Counted from the stretch's first letter, positions 17,500 through 27,658 are shown. The stretch is DNA of 64,000 nucleotides from Castellaniella caeni NBRC 101664 (GCF_001592225.1 NZ_BCWN01000010.1:1-64000); one strand, 5' to 3'. Numbers and translations are program-made. Notes: generated by a model not told the origin, from the sequence alone.

Positions 17500-18453
17500 G
17501 TGCGGCTCGTTTTCGCAGGCACGCCCGAATTCGCCCGGCAGGCGCTGCAGGCCATCTTGCAAGCCGGGCACCAGGTCGTGGGCGTGCTCACGCAGCCCGA
17601 CCGGCCCTCGGGGCGCGGCATGAAACTGCAGGCCAGCCCGGTCAAGCTGGCCGCGCTCGAGGCCGACATCCCGGTCTTGCAGCCGCGCAGCCTGCGGCTG
17701 GACGGCAAGTTTCCCGACGCGGCGCAAGACGCGCAGGCGCGGTTGCGGGCCTGGGCGCCCGAGGTCATGGTGGTGGCGGCCTACGGCCTGATTCTGCCGC
17801 AGTGGGTGCTCGACCTGCCCCGCCTGGGGTGCCTCAACATCCATGCCAGTCTGCTGCCGCGCTGGCGTGGCGCGGCGCCCATCCAGCGGGCCATCGAAGC
17901 GGGCGATGCCGCCAGCGGCGTCACCATCATGCAGATGGATGCCGGGCTGGACACCGGCGCCATGCTGCTGCGCGTCGAACGTCCCCTGGCGGTGGATGAA
18001 ACCGGCGCCAGCCTGCACGATGGCCTGGCGCAGGATGGCGCCCAGGCCATCGTGCAGGTGCTGGCCAGCCTGCGGTCGGGCGAGCACCTGGTGGCCGTGC
18101 CGCAACCTGATCAGGGCGTCACTTACGCCGACAAACTGCTCAAAACCGAATCGGCGCTCGATTTTTCCCTGCCCGCCGAGGCCCTGGCGCGGCGCGTCCG
18201 CGCCTTCGATCCGTTTCCCGGCACCACGATGGTCTTGCCGGGCTTCGACCAGCCGGTCAAGGTGTGGGCCGCGCACAGCCTCACGAACGTGGGCAATGCC
18301 ACGGTGGGCGCTGCGCCCGGCACGATCTTGCACTTGGCACCCGAGGGCATCGACGTCGTCACTGGCGAGGGCATCCTGCGGGTGACGGCGCTGCAAAAGC
18401 CGGGGGGGCGGCGCCAGCCGGTGGATGTTTTCATGCAGTCGTACCGCCGCTGA
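17500..18453 (+). CDS. fmt: Methionyl-tRNA formyltransferase
   Basis: Formylates Met-tRNAfMet using 10-formyl-tetrahydrofolate. Starts with GTG at 17500, giving the standard N terminus (M)[11 protein letters not shown]; 317 residues. Seen: [14 protein letters not shown], the active-site block [20 protein letters not shown] (catalytic Asn/His) and the MDAGLDTG region, then the C-terminal OB-like domain. Co-transcribed with def. Confidence 0.97.
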   Translation: MRLVFAGTPEFARQALQAILQAGHQVVGVLTQPDRPSGRGMKLQASPVKLAALEADIPVLQPRSLRLDGKFPDAAQDAQARLRAWAPEVMVVAAYGLILPQWVLDLPRLGCLNIHASLLPRWRGAAPIQRAIEAGDAASGVTIMQMDAGLDTGAMLLRVERPLAVDETGASLHDGLAQDGAQAIVQVLASLRSGEHLVAVPQPDQGVTYADKLLKTESALDFSLPAEALARRVRAFDPFPGTTMVLPGFDQPVKVWAAHSLTNVGNATVGAAPGTILHLAPEGIDVVTGEGILRVTALQKPGGRRQPVDVFMQSYRR

Positions 18454-18505
18454 CACGTCGTCCGGGCGCAGTGGCCGGGATGGCTTGGCTGGGTGGCCTG
18501 GTGTT

Positions 18506-18596
18506 CCGTTCGGTGAATAATCGTACCTGAATTGGGTGCCTACACAGCCCATGCTGCGTATCCATCCGAATTTGAATGTGCGGATTAACCGAACGG
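18506..18596. repeat. Long-spaced inverted repeat between fmt and the NtrX-like gene
   Basis: CCGTTCGGT (18506-18514) and ACCGAACGG (18588-18596) are perfect complements 73 bases apart in the gap between two convergent genes. They could form the base of a larger 3'-end structure for either message. No T-tract follows. Confidence 0.35.
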
Positions 18597-18600
18597 GACA

Positions 18601-19311
18601 TCAAGTGGCCGACGATTTCTTGCGCGAGGTTTCGATCCCCAGCTGCTTGAGCTTGCGGTACAGGTGGGTGCGTTCGAGCCCAGTGCGTTCCGATACCCGC
18701 GTCATGCTGTGGTTTTCGTGCAGCAGGTGGTATTCGAAGTAGATGCGCTCGAATTCGTCGCGCGCTTCGCGCAGGGGCTGGTTGAGCGAGATGGAGCCCA
18801 GGTGCGAATCGTCGGCCAGCGGTGCGCGGGCAGGCGCCCCCGCGGCCTGTTCGGGGACGCTGGCGCCGCCCACCAGGGGCACCTGGGTGAAGACGGGGTC
18901 GGGCAGCACGGGCCGCTCGGTACGGCTGCGCATCGAGGCGGGGATGACGGGGCGCGCCAGCCCCGAGGCCACGGCCTTGAGCAGTTTTTGCAGCGTGATG
19001 GGCTTTTCCAGGAAATCGACGGCACCGATGCGCGTGGCTTCGACCGCGGTGTCTACCGTGGCGTGGCCGCTCATCATGATGACCGGCATGTTGAGCAGGC
19101 CCTGGCTGGACCATTCTTTGAGCAGACTGACGCCGTCGGCGTCCGGCATCCAGATGTCGAGCAGCACGAGGTCGGGGCGCTGGCGCAGACGATAGTCGCG
19201 GGCCTGGGCGGCGTTTTCGGCAAGCTCGACCGTGTGCCCTTCGTCGTAGAGAATTTCCGACAGCAGTTCGCGGATGCCGATTTCGTCGTCAACCACCAGA
19301 ATCCTGGCCAT
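18601..19311 (-). CDS. NtrX-like response regulator without AAA+ domain
   Basis: 236 residues. Receiver domain 1-120 with VVDDE (6-10 region), phosphoacceptor Asp52 in LLDIWMPD, and Lys in FLEKPI; a 60-residue Pro/Ala-rich linker; then a Fis-type helix-turn-helix (about 190-232) with MTRVSERTGLERTHLYRKLKQLGI. NtrX itself has a sigma-54-activating AAA+ domain between these parts; here it is absent with no scar, so this regulator cannot act as a sigma-54 activator. Partner is the kinase just upstream; two bases separate the genes. Confidence 0.88.
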   Translation of the reverse strand: MARILVVDDEIGIRELLSEILYDEGHTVELAENAAQARDYRLRQRPDLVLLDIWMPDADGVSLLKEWSSQGLLNMPVIMMSGHATVDTAVEATRIGAVDFLEKPITLQKLLKAVASGLARPVIPASMRSRTERPVLPDPVFTQVPLVGGASVPEQAAGAPARAPLADDSHLGSISLNQPLREARDEFERIYFEYHLLHENHSMTRVSERTGLERTHLYRKLKQLGIETSRKKSSAT

Positions 19312-19312
19312 A

Positions 19313-21649
19313 TCACCTCACCTGTGTATTGTGTGTATTATCCAGTGCCTGATCGGCCTCGTCCAGCCGGGCCGGGTGTTTGCCCAGCCGCGAGAACAGA
19401 ATCGAGATGCGGGCGCCGCCTTCGGCGCGGTTGGAAATATCGACCTGGGCGCCATGCTCTTCGACAATTTTCTTGACGATGGCCAGCCCCAGGCCCGTGC
19501 CGGTGGATTTCGTGGTCACGTAGGGCTCGAAGACGCGCGGCAGCACCTCGGAGGCGAAGCCGGGCCCGTTGTCGGACACCGTGAGACGGATGCGGGCCGT
19601 GCCCGATGGCGTTTCGGGGGCGATGAAGCGGGTCTGCACCCGTACTTCCGCCGTGCCCGGCGGCGCGTGGGCTCCGGCGGCATCGCGGGCGTTGGCCAGC
19701 AGGTTGTGGATCACCTGGCGCAACTGCGCGGGGTCGCCCTGGATGTCGGGCAGCGCGTCGGCCAGGTGCGCGTCGAAGCGCACCCCCGGGCGCGTGCCGG
19801 CCGGGTGCGCGTCGGCCGGATCCCAGCCATAGAGCGACAGCACTTCGGCCAGCAACGCGTTCAGGTCGATGTCCTGCATCTGCGCGGGCGGCGTGCGCGC
19901 GTATTCGCGGAAATCATCCACCATGCGCTTGAGCGAGCCCACCTGGTTGACGATGGTCTGGGTGGAACGCTGCAGCATGGCCGCGTCGGCTGGGTTGAGC
20001 CGGTCGGCCAGCTTCATGGCCAGGCGTTCGGCCGAGAGCTGGATGGGCGTGAGCGGGTTCTTGATTTCGTGCGCCAGGCGCCGGGCCACTTCGCCCCAGG
20101 CCACGGTGCGGCTGGCTGAGATGACCTCGCTGATGTCGTCGAACACCACCAGGTAACCGTCTTCCTGGCTGTCCATCAGCAGCCGCGTGCCGCGCGCCAG
20201 CAGCGTGACCACGTGCATCTTGCGCTCGTTGTCGGGGGCCTCTTGCAGTTCGATTTCAAACTGCTGCTGCCAGTAGGGACGGGTGGATTCCACCGCGTCG
20301 TGTGTGGCAAAGGCCTGGCGGATCAGCTGCGCGAGCGAGAGCGCGCCCTCTACTGTTTCGAGAGGGCGCCCCTGACAGGTGCGCAGGTCGAGGTGCAAGA
20401 TGGCTTGTGCGCCCTGGTTGAACAGCGTCAGGCGGAAGGCGTGGTCGAAGACCAGCACGCCCGAAGACAGATTACTGAGCACGGTTTCCAGGTAGAGATT
20501 GCTTTGTTCCAGCTGGCGCCGGTGGCGATCGACCATGCGTCGTGCCTCGTCCAGCTGGCGTGTCATGGCGTTGAAAGAGCGGGTGAGCTGGCCGACCTCG
20601 TCGCGCGCCGGCGGTTCGGGTAGCGGGCGGTAGTCGCCGATGCCCACGGCCTGGGTGCCCGAGGCCAGTGTCAGCAAGGGACGCACCAGCCGCCGCGAGA
20701 CCGCCAGGGCGGCGGCCACTGCGGCGAAGACGGCGAGAATCAGCGCCAGCGTAAGCGTAATGCCGTAGAGCTTGCGCAGGCCCAGGCGCGAGAGCGCCAG
20801 CTCTTGATAGTCGCGAAAGCCCTGCTGCACCTGGCTGGCGTTGCGCGCGATGCGCTCGGGCACCGCCTGGATCACTTGCAGCCAGCGGGTGTCGCTGCTC
20901 AGCCCCATGGGGTTGTTGAGACGGTCGGCGGACGAGCCCAGGGGGATGATGACGCGCAGGTGCAGGCCGGTGCTGGTCGGGCCTTCGGCGGGCGCGACGT
21001 CGGCTTCGGCGGCGGCGTAGCTTTGCGCGACCCGCAGCTGATTCATGACACTGGTGGGGGGCAGGTCGGGCAGCAACTGGCCGAAGACCGACGATGAGAA
21101 GGCCACCAGGCGGCCGTTGCCGGTGAAGACCATGGCCTCGTCGATACCGTTGGCCTCGCGCAGCGACGTGATGAGCAGCGAGGTTTCCGGGTCGCTGGCG
21201 CTGTTCAGCCGCAAGGCCATGCTATGGGCGCGGTTGCTGAGGTCGGTGATCTGGGCGTCCAGCGCCGCGCGCCCCAGGTTCAGGCCGGCTTCAAGGGCGC
21301 TGTCCACCCGCACGTTGAACCAGGATTCGATCGAGCGCGACATGAACTGCACGGACAGCACGTAGATGATGACGCCCGGCAGGATGCCGATGAGGGTGAA
21401 GTACAGGGTGAAGCGCGCCGTCAGACGGGCACCGAACTGGCGTCGGCGAATCTGGCGCAGCAGGCGGATGCTGAGCATCGCCACCCAGGACATGAGCGCC
21501 ATGGCGAGCACGCCGTTGAGCAGCAGCAGCAGGTCGTACTGCTGGGCGTAGCGCGAGGCGTTGCCCGTTGACCAGACCAGCAGGCCCAGCAGCGCCAGCG
21601 CGCTGACGGCCGCGACCAGCAGCGTCAGGCGCAGCGCCCAGCGGATCAT
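19313..21649 (-). CDS. NtrY-like membrane sensor histidine kinase
   Basis: 778 residues. Start placed at 21649 (MIRWALRLTLL) because its ATG overlaps the upstream stop as ATGA; a start at 21694 is possible. Seen: several N-terminal membrane helices, a periplasmic/sensor segment, HAMP (SRRLVRPLLTLASGTQAVGIGDY), a PAS-like domain, H-box LAHEIKNPLTPIQ with His527, and the ATPase N, G1 (DNGPGF) and G2 (GTGLGLAI) boxes. Layout matches NtrY. It probably phosphorylates Asp52 of the following regulator. The stimulus is not readable from the sequence. Confidence 0.9.
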   Translation of the reverse strand: MIRWALRLTLLVAAVSALALLGLLVWSTGNASRYAQQYDLLLLLNGVLAMALMSWVAMLSIRLLRQIRRRQFGARLTARFTLYFTLIGILPGVIIYVLSVQFMSRSIESWFNVRVDSALEAGLNLGRAALDAQITDLSNRAHSMALRLNSASDPETSLLITSLREANGIDEAMVFTGNGRLVAFSSSVFGQLLPDLPPTSVMNQLRVAQSYAAAEADVAPAEGPTSTGLHLRVIIPLGSSADRLNNPMGLSSDTRWLQVIQAVPERIARNASQVQQGFRDYQELALSRLGLRKLYGITLTLALILAVFAAVAAALAVSRRLVRPLLTLASGTQAVGIGDYRPLPEPPARDEVGQLTRSFNAMTRQLDEARRMVDRHRRQLEQSNLYLETVLSNLSSGVLVFDHAFRLTLFNQGAQAILHLDLRTCQGRPLETVEGALSLAQLIRQAFATHDAVESTRPYWQQQFEIELQEAPDNERKMHVVTLLARGTRLLMDSQEDGYLVVFDDISEVISASRTVAWGEVARRLAHEIKNPLTPIQLSAERLAMKLADRLNPADAAMLQRSTQTIVNQVGSLKRMVDDFREYARTPPAQMQDIDLNALLAEVLSLYGWDPADAHPAGTRPGVRFDAHLADALPDIQGDPAQLRQVIHNLLANARDAAGAHAPPGTAEVRVQTRFIAPETPSGTARIRLTVSDNGPGFASEVLPRVFEPYVTTKSTGTGLGLAIVKKIVEEHGAQVDISNRAEGGARISILFSRLGKHPARLDEADQALDNTHNTQVR

Positions 21650-22212
21650 TCGCGGGGCGTGTCGGCGGAAAGAGAAAAACTGAAATTTTTCCATGGCGTC
21701 GAGAGAGACCAGGTCTTGCTGTTGAGCGCGTCGATCTGGAAGGGACGCGCCAGCCGGGAGGTGTCGAGCCGCAGGCGCAGCTGGCCTTCATAGCGTACGC
21801 CCGCTTCGAGGCGCCGCGCCGGGCCGACGGCCCAGCCGCGGACGTGGCGCACCAGATTCAGCGCCTCGTCCAGCGTGGCGGCGGGCAGCGAGCGCTCGCC
21901 GATGCCCACGCGCCATTGCCGCGTGAGGGCGTTGAACTGGATACGCCAGGTTTGCTCGGCGGTGAGGACGGTGGCGTCGAACCACCACCAGCGGGGGCGT
22001 TGGATCTTCAGGTCGACCGTGAAGTACAGCGGCACCCCTTTCCTGGCCGCGTCGTGCAGCTCGTCGCTCAGGGTGAAATCGATGTCGGCGTCCAGCAGCA
22101 GCTGGCCCTGGTTGACGAGCGGCTCGATGCGCAGCACCGCACCGTCCCGCGCATAGGCGCTGGGCAGCAGGTTCAGCAGGCAGAAGGCCAGGATGATCAG
22201 GGCGTGGGGCAT
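21646..22212 (-). CDS. DUF4390-family exported protein
   Basis: 188 residues with an N-terminal signal peptide (MPHALIILAFCLLNLLPSAYA) and a beta-rich body containing DLKIQRPRWWWFD and an RIQFNALTRQWRV block, characteristic of the DUF4390 family found next to NtrY in Burkholderiales. Function is unknown. It sits between rsmB (3 bases) and the kinase (4-base overlap), which suggests a link to sensing envelope state by the kinase; this is inference from position only. Confidence 0.8.
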   Translation of the reverse strand: MPHALIILAFCLLNLLPSAYARDGAVLRIEPLVNQGQLLLDADIDFTLSDELHDAARKGVPLYFTVDLKIQRPRWWWFDATVLTAEQTWRIQFNALTRQWRVGIGERSLPAATLDEALNLVRHVRGWAVGPARRLEAGVRYEGQLRLRLDTSRLARPFQIDALNSKTWSLSTPWKNFSFSLSADTPRE

Positions 22213-22215
22213 GGC

Positions 22216-23523
22216 TCAGCCGACGGGTTTGGTGAGCAGGGCGTAGAAGAAGCCGTCGCCAGCGTTACCAGGCAGAATCTGCCCGGGGGCCGGCAGGCGT
22301 CGCGCGTCGGCGTGGCGGGTCAGAAAAGCCTGGATCTGGGATTCGCCCTCTTGTGGAAAGATGGAGCAGGTGGCATAGAGCAGGTGCCCGCCGGGCGCCA
22401 GCAGCGGCCACAGCGCGTCGATGATCCGCGCCTGCAAGGCGGCGGTGCGGCTCACGTCTTCGGGGCGCCGCAGCCAGCGGATGTCCGGGTGGCGCCGCAC
22501 GACGCCCGAGGCGGTGCAGGGCACGTCGGCGAGGATGGCATCGTAGGGCTGCCCGTCCCACCACTGGCTGGGCTGGGCCGCGTCGGCGCAGCGCAGTTGC
22601 ACCTGGTCGCTGGGCAGTTGCAGCCGCCGCAGGTTGTCGGCCACGCGCGCCAGGCGTTTTTCGTCACTGTCGAGGGCGGTGAGCCGCAGGCTGTGCCGTT
22701 CGAGCAGGTGGGCCGTCTTGCCTCCCGGCGCGGCGCAGGCGTCCAGCACCCGCAGGCCGTCGCGCAAGGGCAGCAGCGCGCCCGCGCGCTGTGCCGAGGC
22801 ATCTTGCACCGACCACCAGCCGGCGTCGAAGCCGGGGATGTCGCGCACCGGGCGCGGCTGTTCGAGCACCAGGCCGACCTCGCCCGCCGGGTGCGCGGCG
22901 ATGCCCGCCGCACCCAGCTGGTCGAGCAGGGCGGCGCGGGTGATCTGGCGTACGTTGGTGCGCAGCGTCATGGGCGGGGTTTGGTCGGCGGCCTGCAATA
23001 TGGCCTGCCAGTGCTCGGGCCAGGCCTGGCGTAGCGCCTCGACCCACCAGTCGGGGTGGTTGAAACGCGCCCGGGGCTGTTCGGTCAGCGTGGCGCGGAT
23101 GGCGTGCCGCTCGCGCCCGTAGCGGCGCAAGACGGCGTTGATGAGCGCCTTGGCGGGCCGGGTATGGCGGTCGGCGCCCGCAGCCTGCACCAGCTGGTGC
23201 ACGAGCGTGTGCGCCGCGTAGCGCGGGGTGCCCGCGGCAAGCGGGATGCCATCGGCCTGCTGGTGGCTGGCCTCCAGCAGGCACAGGCCCAGCAGCAGCA
23301 GGGCTTCGGTGAGCCGGTCGGGTGGGCGGCGGGGGACGAGCTGCTCGCGCAGCGCGGTGGCAAAGCCCAGCCGACGCATGGCGTAGAAGGCCAGCGCCTG
23401 CGCGCCGGGCCGCAGGGCCGCGGGCGTTTGTTCCAGGGCTTCGGAAAGCGAGACGCCCGTCAGCACACCCCGGATGGCGCGGGCCGCGGCCAGCAGCTGT
23501 TCGGCGAGTTCGGCTTGGGCCAT
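22216..23523 (-). CDS. rsmB: 16S rRNA m5C967 methyltransferase
   Basis: 435 residues. N-terminal NusB-like helical domain (about 1-150) followed by the SAM-dependent methyltransferase domain: ACAAPGGKTAHLLE (motif I), DVPCTASGVVRRHPDIRWLR with one catalytic Cys, and YATCSIFPQEGE with the other. Both cysteines of the m5C mechanism are present. Commonly found near def-fmt, as here, though on the other strand. Confidence 0.95.
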   Translation of the reverse strand: MAQAELAEQLLAAARAIRGVLTGVSLSEALEQTPAALRPGAQALAFYAMRRLGFATALREQLVPRRPPDRLTEALLLLGLCLLEASHQQADGIPLAAGTPRYAAHTLVHQLVQAAGADRHTRPAKALINAVLRRYGRERHAIRATLTEQPRARFNHPDWWVEALRQAWPEHWQAILQAADQTPPMTLRTNVRQITRAALLDQLGAAGIAAHPAGEVGLVLEQPRPVRDIPGFDAGWWSVQDASAQRAGALLPLRDGLRVLDACAAPGGKTAHLLERHSLRLTALDSDEKRLARVADNLRRLQLPSDQVQLRCADAAQPSQWWDGQPYDAILADVPCTASGVVRRHPDIRWLRRPEDVSRTAALQARIIDALWPLLAPGGHLLYATCSIFPQEGESQIQAFLTRHADARRLPAPGQILPGNAGDGFFYALLTKPVG

Positions 23524-23529
23524 GGCGCC

Positions 23530-24486
23530 TTACTCTTCGCCGTCGAGCTTGCGGGGCACGACCCGGGGGGGCGGCTTGCCGGCCTCGAGCGGCTTGGCGC
23601 GCTTGAAGGTGGCGACGGGCAGGTCGCCGAAGACGCCCTGGCGCGCCTTGGCCCGCCAGGCGTGGCCGTAGGCGACTTCAAGGCTGAGGTGGATGGTGCC
23701 ATCATCGTGGCGGCGGCGTTCGAGCGCCTGGATGAGGCGTGCGCGCCAGGTGCGCCCGGCCAAGCCCGCGCGCCGTTGCGGGTGCGGGTTGCCGCCTAGG
23801 GCGTACACGTCTTCCAGCAGTTTCTCGGCCGTGCGGTAGGTGAGGGTGATGATTTCCTGATCCATGACCGGATCGGCGAAACCCACCTGGATCATCAGGT
23901 CGCCGAAATCGTGCATATCGACGAATTCCATGGGCTGCGTCTGCAGACCCGCCTCGGCGACGGCCTCGCGCAGTTCGCGCAACGAGCCGGGCCCCAGGCT
24001 GGAATACATGGCCAGCGCGTCGATGCGCAGGATGCGGCGCCATTCCTGCAGCACCAGATGGGGTTCGGGGTGCCAGTGCAGGGCGAGGTTCGACCAGACG
24101 AGATCGAGGCTCTGGTCGGGCAGGCCGGTTTCCGCGAGGTCGGTCTGGATGAACTCGGGCTGCGGCGTGGGCTTGTTGCGCAGGCGGTGCCAGAAACCCG
24201 GCTTGCCGCTGTGGCGCTCGCGCGCCGTGTCGAGCAGCGCCGTGCAGGTGTCCTGGCCGATGTAGTGCAGGTTGGGATAGCGGGCGCTCAGGGGGTCGAG
24301 CGCGTGCGCGGCCCCGCAGCCCGCGTCGAGAATGTCGCGCGGGTCGATGCGGATGTAGCTCAGGCGCCGCAGCATGCGCTGGGCGATCTCGCCAAACAGG
24401 AACTGGGGCGCGTCAAGCGGCGCGCGTCGGGCGAATTGCCGGGCGACGGCGGCGGGATCGATGGGCAGGCGGGGAAGCTGTGACAT
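23530..24486 (-). CDS. BioC-like SAM-dependent methyltransferase
   Basis: 318 residues. Class I methyltransferase fold with motif I DILDAGCGAAHAL and a later VWSNLALHWHPEPHLVLQEWRRIL block, close to BioC (malonyl-ACP methyl ester formation in biotin synthesis). The N terminus resembles BioC as well (PAAVARQFARRA). No other biotin genes are nearby, and a related class (NDUFAF5-like) cannot be excluded, so no symbol is assigned. Divergent from comF. Confidence 0.72.
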   Translation of the reverse strand: MSQLPRLPIDPAAVARQFARRAPLDAPQFLFGEIAQRMLRRLSYIRIDPRDILDAGCGAAHALDPLSARYPNLHYIGQDTCTALLDTARERHSGKPGFWHRLRNKPTPQPEFIQTDLAETGLPDQSLDLVWSNLALHWHPEPHLVLQEWRRILRIDALAMYSSLGPGSLRELREAVAEAGLQTQPMEFVDMHDFGDLMIQVGFADPVMDQEIITLTYRTAEKLLEDVYALGGNPHPQRRAGLAGRTWRARLIQALERRRHDDGTIHLSLEVAYGHAWRAKARQGVFGDLPVATFKRAKPLEAGKPPPRVVPRKLDGEE

Positions 24487-24562
24487 AAAGAATCAAGACC
24501 GGTGCCGCAAGCTTCGGGGCTGTGCTGTGATGAAGCATGTGTGCGGAAACGAAGGTGACATT

Positions 24563-25378
24563 ATGCGGCATCTTGGGGTCTGGTGCGACTGGCGCCGCTG
24601 GATTGCGGCCCCGTGTCCGGGGTGCGGGCAGCGTGTCCTGGGCATGGGGCTGTGCGCCGCCTGCGCCGCGCTGCTGGACATCGACCCAACGCAGGCGCGC
24701 TGCGGTGTCTGCACCCACCCGCTGGTGGCGGGAGCCTGCCCCGATTGCGGCGGGTGGCAACCGGCGTACGATCGCGTCGTCGTGGCCTTCGACTACCAGG
24801 GGCTTGGACGCGAGCTGATCCGGGCCTGCAAGTTCCAGCGGCGGCTGGCCCTGGTCGGCGTGCTGGCCGACCGGCTGGCGCAGGCGCTCGAAGCCACGGG
24901 CGGCTTCGGCGGGCGGGACGAGCCGCCGCCCGATTGGGTGACGCCTGTGCCGGCGCACCGGGCGGCGCTGCGCCAGCGCGGCTTCAGCCCGCCCGCCGAG
25001 GTGGCGCGCCTGCTGGCGCGGCGGCATGGGTTGCGCTACCGGCTCGATCTCGTGCGGCGTGCGGACGACGACGCGCCGCGCCAGGCGAGCCTGGGGCGGG
25101 CCGCCCGCCTGCGCGCGCCGGTGGGCGCTTTCGTCTGTCCGCCCGCAGCCCGACGTGGCGGCCTGTGTGGTGATCTGTATGGCAGCCTGTGCGGGGGGCT
25201 GCGGCGGCGATCAGATGTCATCGGCCCGGTGGCGCAGCCCCTGGCGGGCGCCCGGGTGGCGGTGGTCGATGACGTCATGACCACGGGCGCCACCTTGCAG
25301 GCGGTCGCGCTGGCCCTGAAGGCCGCCGGAGCCGCCCACGTCGAGGGCTGGGTGCTGGCCCGGACGGTACGCCGCTAG
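24563..25378 (+). CDS. comF: ComF-family phosphoribosyltransferase-like protein
   Basis: 271 residues from the ATG at 24563 (preceded by GAAGGTGA); an ATG at 24530 is an alternative. Seen: an N-terminal double zinc-finger region (CPGCG, CAAC, CGVC, CPDC) then a PRTase domain with FSPPAEVARLLARR and the PRPP loop VAVVDDVMTTGATL. ComF proteins support DNA uptake in competent bacteria, though in many proteobacteria the role is untested. Odd point: a Gly/Arg/Cys-rich insertion (GGLCGDLYGSLCGGL) precedes the PRPP loop. Confidence 0.88.
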   Translation: MRHLGVWCDWRRWIAAPCPGCGQRVLGMGLCAACAALLDIDPTQARCGVCTHPLVAGACPDCGGWQPAYDRVVVAFDYQGLGRELIRACKFQRRLALVGVLADRLAQALEATGGFGGRDEPPPDWVTPVPAHRAALRQRGFSPPAEVARLLARRHGLRYRLDLVRRADDDAPRQASLGRAARLRAPVGAFVCPPAARRGGLCGDLYGSLCGGLRRRSDVIGPVAQPLAGARVAVVDDVMTTGATLQAVALALKAAGAAHVEGWVLARTVRR

Positions 25379-25523
25379 CACCCTGTTCCGATTAAAAGTC
25401 TGGCGTCCGCACCGCCCCTGCCATGCTGCCAGCCGTGCGGGCCGCACCGGGCCAGAGGCCCCACCCCTGCGCCAGGCATGAGCAGTCCGCGGGGGGTGTA
25501 CCGGTCATCTGGTTGCGGGGTTC

Positions 25524-25529
25524 TACAAT
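25524..25529 (+). promoter_or_regulatory. Possible -10 element for trmL
   Basis: TACAAT 85 bases before the trmL start, in the 235-bp gap after comF. No good -35 match lies 16-18 bases upstream. The rest of the gap holds only short GC-rich repeats and no gene. Confidence 0.3.
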
Positions 25530-25613
25530 GGCCGGGCTTGCCGCCGGTTCGCCCGCGCTCGCCCCTTGCCCTTCTCGTTCTCATCTTCTCATTCGGCCTG
25601 TTCTGCCCACCCC

Positions 25614-26084
25614 ATGTTCCACATCGTTCTCGTCGAGCCCGAAATTCCGCCCAATACGGGCAACGTCATCCGGCTGAGCGCCAACACCGGCACGTTCCTG
25701 CACTTGGTGCGTCCGCTGGGCTTTCCCCTGGACGACGCCAAGATGCGCCGCGCTGGACTGGATTATCACGAGTGGGCGCGCATGCGGGTGCATGACAGCC
25801 TGCCCGCCGCCTTCGAGGCGATCGGCGGCGATCCCGCGCGCCGCTTCGCGCTCACCACGCGGGGCTCGGTGCTGATTGGCGAGCGCGCGTTGCAGCCGGG
25901 CGACGTGTTCGTGTTTGGCCGTGAGACGGCGGGCCTGTCGGATGCGCAGATGGCCTTGTTTCCGCTGACGCAGCGCATCCGCCTGCCCATGCGGCCGCAG
26001 CAGCGCAGCCTGAACCTGTCGAACGCCGTGGCGGTGACGGTGTTCGAGGCCTGGCGCCAGGCGGGCTATGCCGGTGGCGTTTAG
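25614..26084 (+). CDS. trmL: tRNA (cytidine/uridine-2'-O)-methyltransferase
   Basis: SPOUT-class enzyme methylating the wobble base of tRNALeu. 156 residues starting MFHIVLVEPEIPPNTGNVIRL, the hallmark TrmL N terminus; the frame open upstream to 25566 is ignored. Seen: the knot motifs FVFGRETAGL and RIRLPM-x-SLNLSNAVAVTVFEA. Convergent with gpsA across 19 bases. Confidence 0.95.
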   Translation: MFHIVLVEPEIPPNTGNVIRLSANTGTFLHLVRPLGFPLDDAKMRRAGLDYHEWARMRVHDSLPAAFEAIGGDPARRFALTTRGSVLIGERALQPGDVFVFGRETAGLSDAQMALFPLTQRIRLPMRPQQRSLNLSNAVAVTVFEAWRQAGYAGGV

Positions 26085-26103
26085 AGCCCCGTCGCGCCGC
26101 GGA

Positions 26104-27138
26104 TTATTCGGAGCGGGCGTCGCGTGCCAGCAGGGCGGCCACCGCGTGCTTGGGCGAGACCCCCTCGAAGAGCACCTGGCAGACGGCCTCGGTGATGGGC
26201 AGCTCGATGCCGTGGCGCTTGCCCAGTGTCTGTGCCGCCTGCGCGCAGCGCACCCCTTCGGCGGTCATGCCGCCCGCCAGGATGGCGTCCAGCGCGCGTC
26301 CCTGGCCGATGGCGATGCCCACCTGCCGGTTGCGGGACAGGTCGCCCGTGGCCGTGAGCACCAGGTCGCCCAGGCCGGTGAGGCCGGTGAAGGTTTCCGC
26401 TCGGCCTCCCAGTGCGACCCCCAGGCGGCGGATTTCGGCCAGCCCGCGCGTGATAAGCGCCGCCCGGGCATTGGTGCCCAGCCGCAGGCCGTCGCTGATG
26501 CCGCAGGCAATCGCCATGACGTTTTTCAGGGCGCCGCCCACCTCGACGCCGATGATGTCGCGCGTGGTGTAGATGCGCGCCTGCGTGCCGTGAAAAGCGG
26601 CTTGCGCCGCCTGGCCGGTTTCGGCGTGGGTGCTGGCCACCGTGAGAGCCACTGGCAGCCCCTGGGCCACTTCACGCGCGAAGGACGGGCCCGACAGTAC
26701 GCCGGCCTGCAGGCGGCTGTGCCGAGGCAGGGCCTGGCAGACGATCTGGTGCGGCCACTGCTGGGTATCGGGGGTGATGCCCTTGCACGTCCAGAGCAGA
26801 TGGATGGGGCTGGCCGTCCGGGCGGGCAGCGTCTGGGCCAGGTGGCGGCAGACGTCGGCCAGGCCCGCCATCGGCACGGCCAGGACGATGAGCTGTTGGG
26901 CCTGATCGGGGGCGTTCGTTGCGTGGGCCAGGGCGTCGGCCCAGCTGGCGGTCGCCCGAACCGTGGGCGGCAGCGTGATTTCCGGCAGGTAGCGTGGATT
27001 GTGCTGCGCCTCGTTGATGCCGCGCGCCACGCTGGCGTCGCGTGCCCACAACAGGGTATCCGCCCGCAGGCTGGCGAGGGCGGCCAGGGCCGTGCCCCAG
27101 CTGCCCGCCCCCAGGACGGTGACTTGGACGGCGGCCAT
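26104..27138 (-). CDS. gpsA: NAD(P)-dependent glycerol-3-phosphate dehydrogenase
   Basis: Makes sn-glycerol-3-phosphate for phospholipid synthesis. 344 residues from the ATG at 27138 ([18 protein letters not shown]); 23 upstream codons are open but not conserved in type. Seen: Rossmann [26 protein letters not shown], catalytic Lys in [13 protein letters not shown] and the [14 protein letters not shown] block. Ten bases after secB, a pairing common across proteobacteria. Confidence 0.96.
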   Translation of the reverse strand: MAAVQVTVLGAGSWGTALAALASLRADTLLWARDASVARGINEAQHNPRYLPEITLPPTVRATASWADALAHATNAPDQAQQLIVLAVPMAGLADVCRHLAQTLPARTASPIHLLWTCKGITPDTQQWPHQIVCQALPRHSRLQAGVLSGPSFAREVAQGLPVALTVASTHAETGQAAQAAFHGTQARIYTTRDIIGVEVGGALKNVMAIACGISDGLRLGTNARAALITRGLAEIRRLGVALGGRAETFTGLTGLGDLVLTATGDLSRNRQVGIAIGQGRALDAILAGGMTAEGVRCAQAAQTLGKRHGIELPITEAVCQVLFEGVSPKHAVAALLARDARSE

Positions 27139-27148
27139 CGGCAGGCGC

Positions 27149-27658
27149 TTAGTTGCGTGCGCCGGGCGGCAGAATGAGCCCGGAGTCTTCGCCCTGGGGC
27201 TGTGCACCGGCCTGTTGCGCCAGACGCTGCTCGTAGAGCGCCTGGAAATTCATTTCGCTCAGGTGCAGCGGCGGCAGCGACGTGCGCGTGATGGCGTCTG
27301 CCACGTTGGCGCGCAGGTAGGGGTACAGCATGGTCGGGCAGACGATGCCCAGCAGCGGGTCGAGCTGTTCGGCGGGGATGTTGGCGGCTTCGAAGATGCC
27401 TGCCTGGCTCAGTTCGACCAGATAGAGCACTTTGTCGTCGATGCGCGTGGTAACGGTGGCCGTGACCACCGATTCGAACACGGTTTCGGCCAGCTGCTGG
27501 CCGGCCACCTGGATGGAGACCTCGACCGTCGGGCCTTTCTGTTCAAGGAAAATGGCCGGGGCATTGGGCATTTCCAGCGACAGGTCTTTGACGTAGGTGC
27601 GCTGCAGGCCGAAGCTGGGGTTCTGTTCGGTGTCGGCGGTTTGGTTTTCTTCAGACAT
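27149..27658 (-). CDS. secB: Protein-export chaperone SecB
   Basis: Holds preproteins unfolded and hands them to SecA. 169 residues from the ATG at 27658 ([16 protein letters not shown]). Seen: [28 protein letters not shown]-type block (here [13 protein letters not shown]) and the ILFPY-equivalent [19 protein letters not shown]. Tetrameric family; full length. Grouped with grxC and gpsA. Confidence 0.97.
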   Translation of the reverse strand: MSEENQTADTEQNPSFGLQRTYVKDLSLEMPNAPAIFLEQKGPTVEVSIQVAGQQLAETVFESVVTATVTTRIDDKVLYLVELSQAGIFEAANIPAEQLDPLLGIVCPTMLYPYLRANVADAITRTSLPPLHLSEMNFQALYEQRLAQQAGAQPQGEDSGLILPPGARN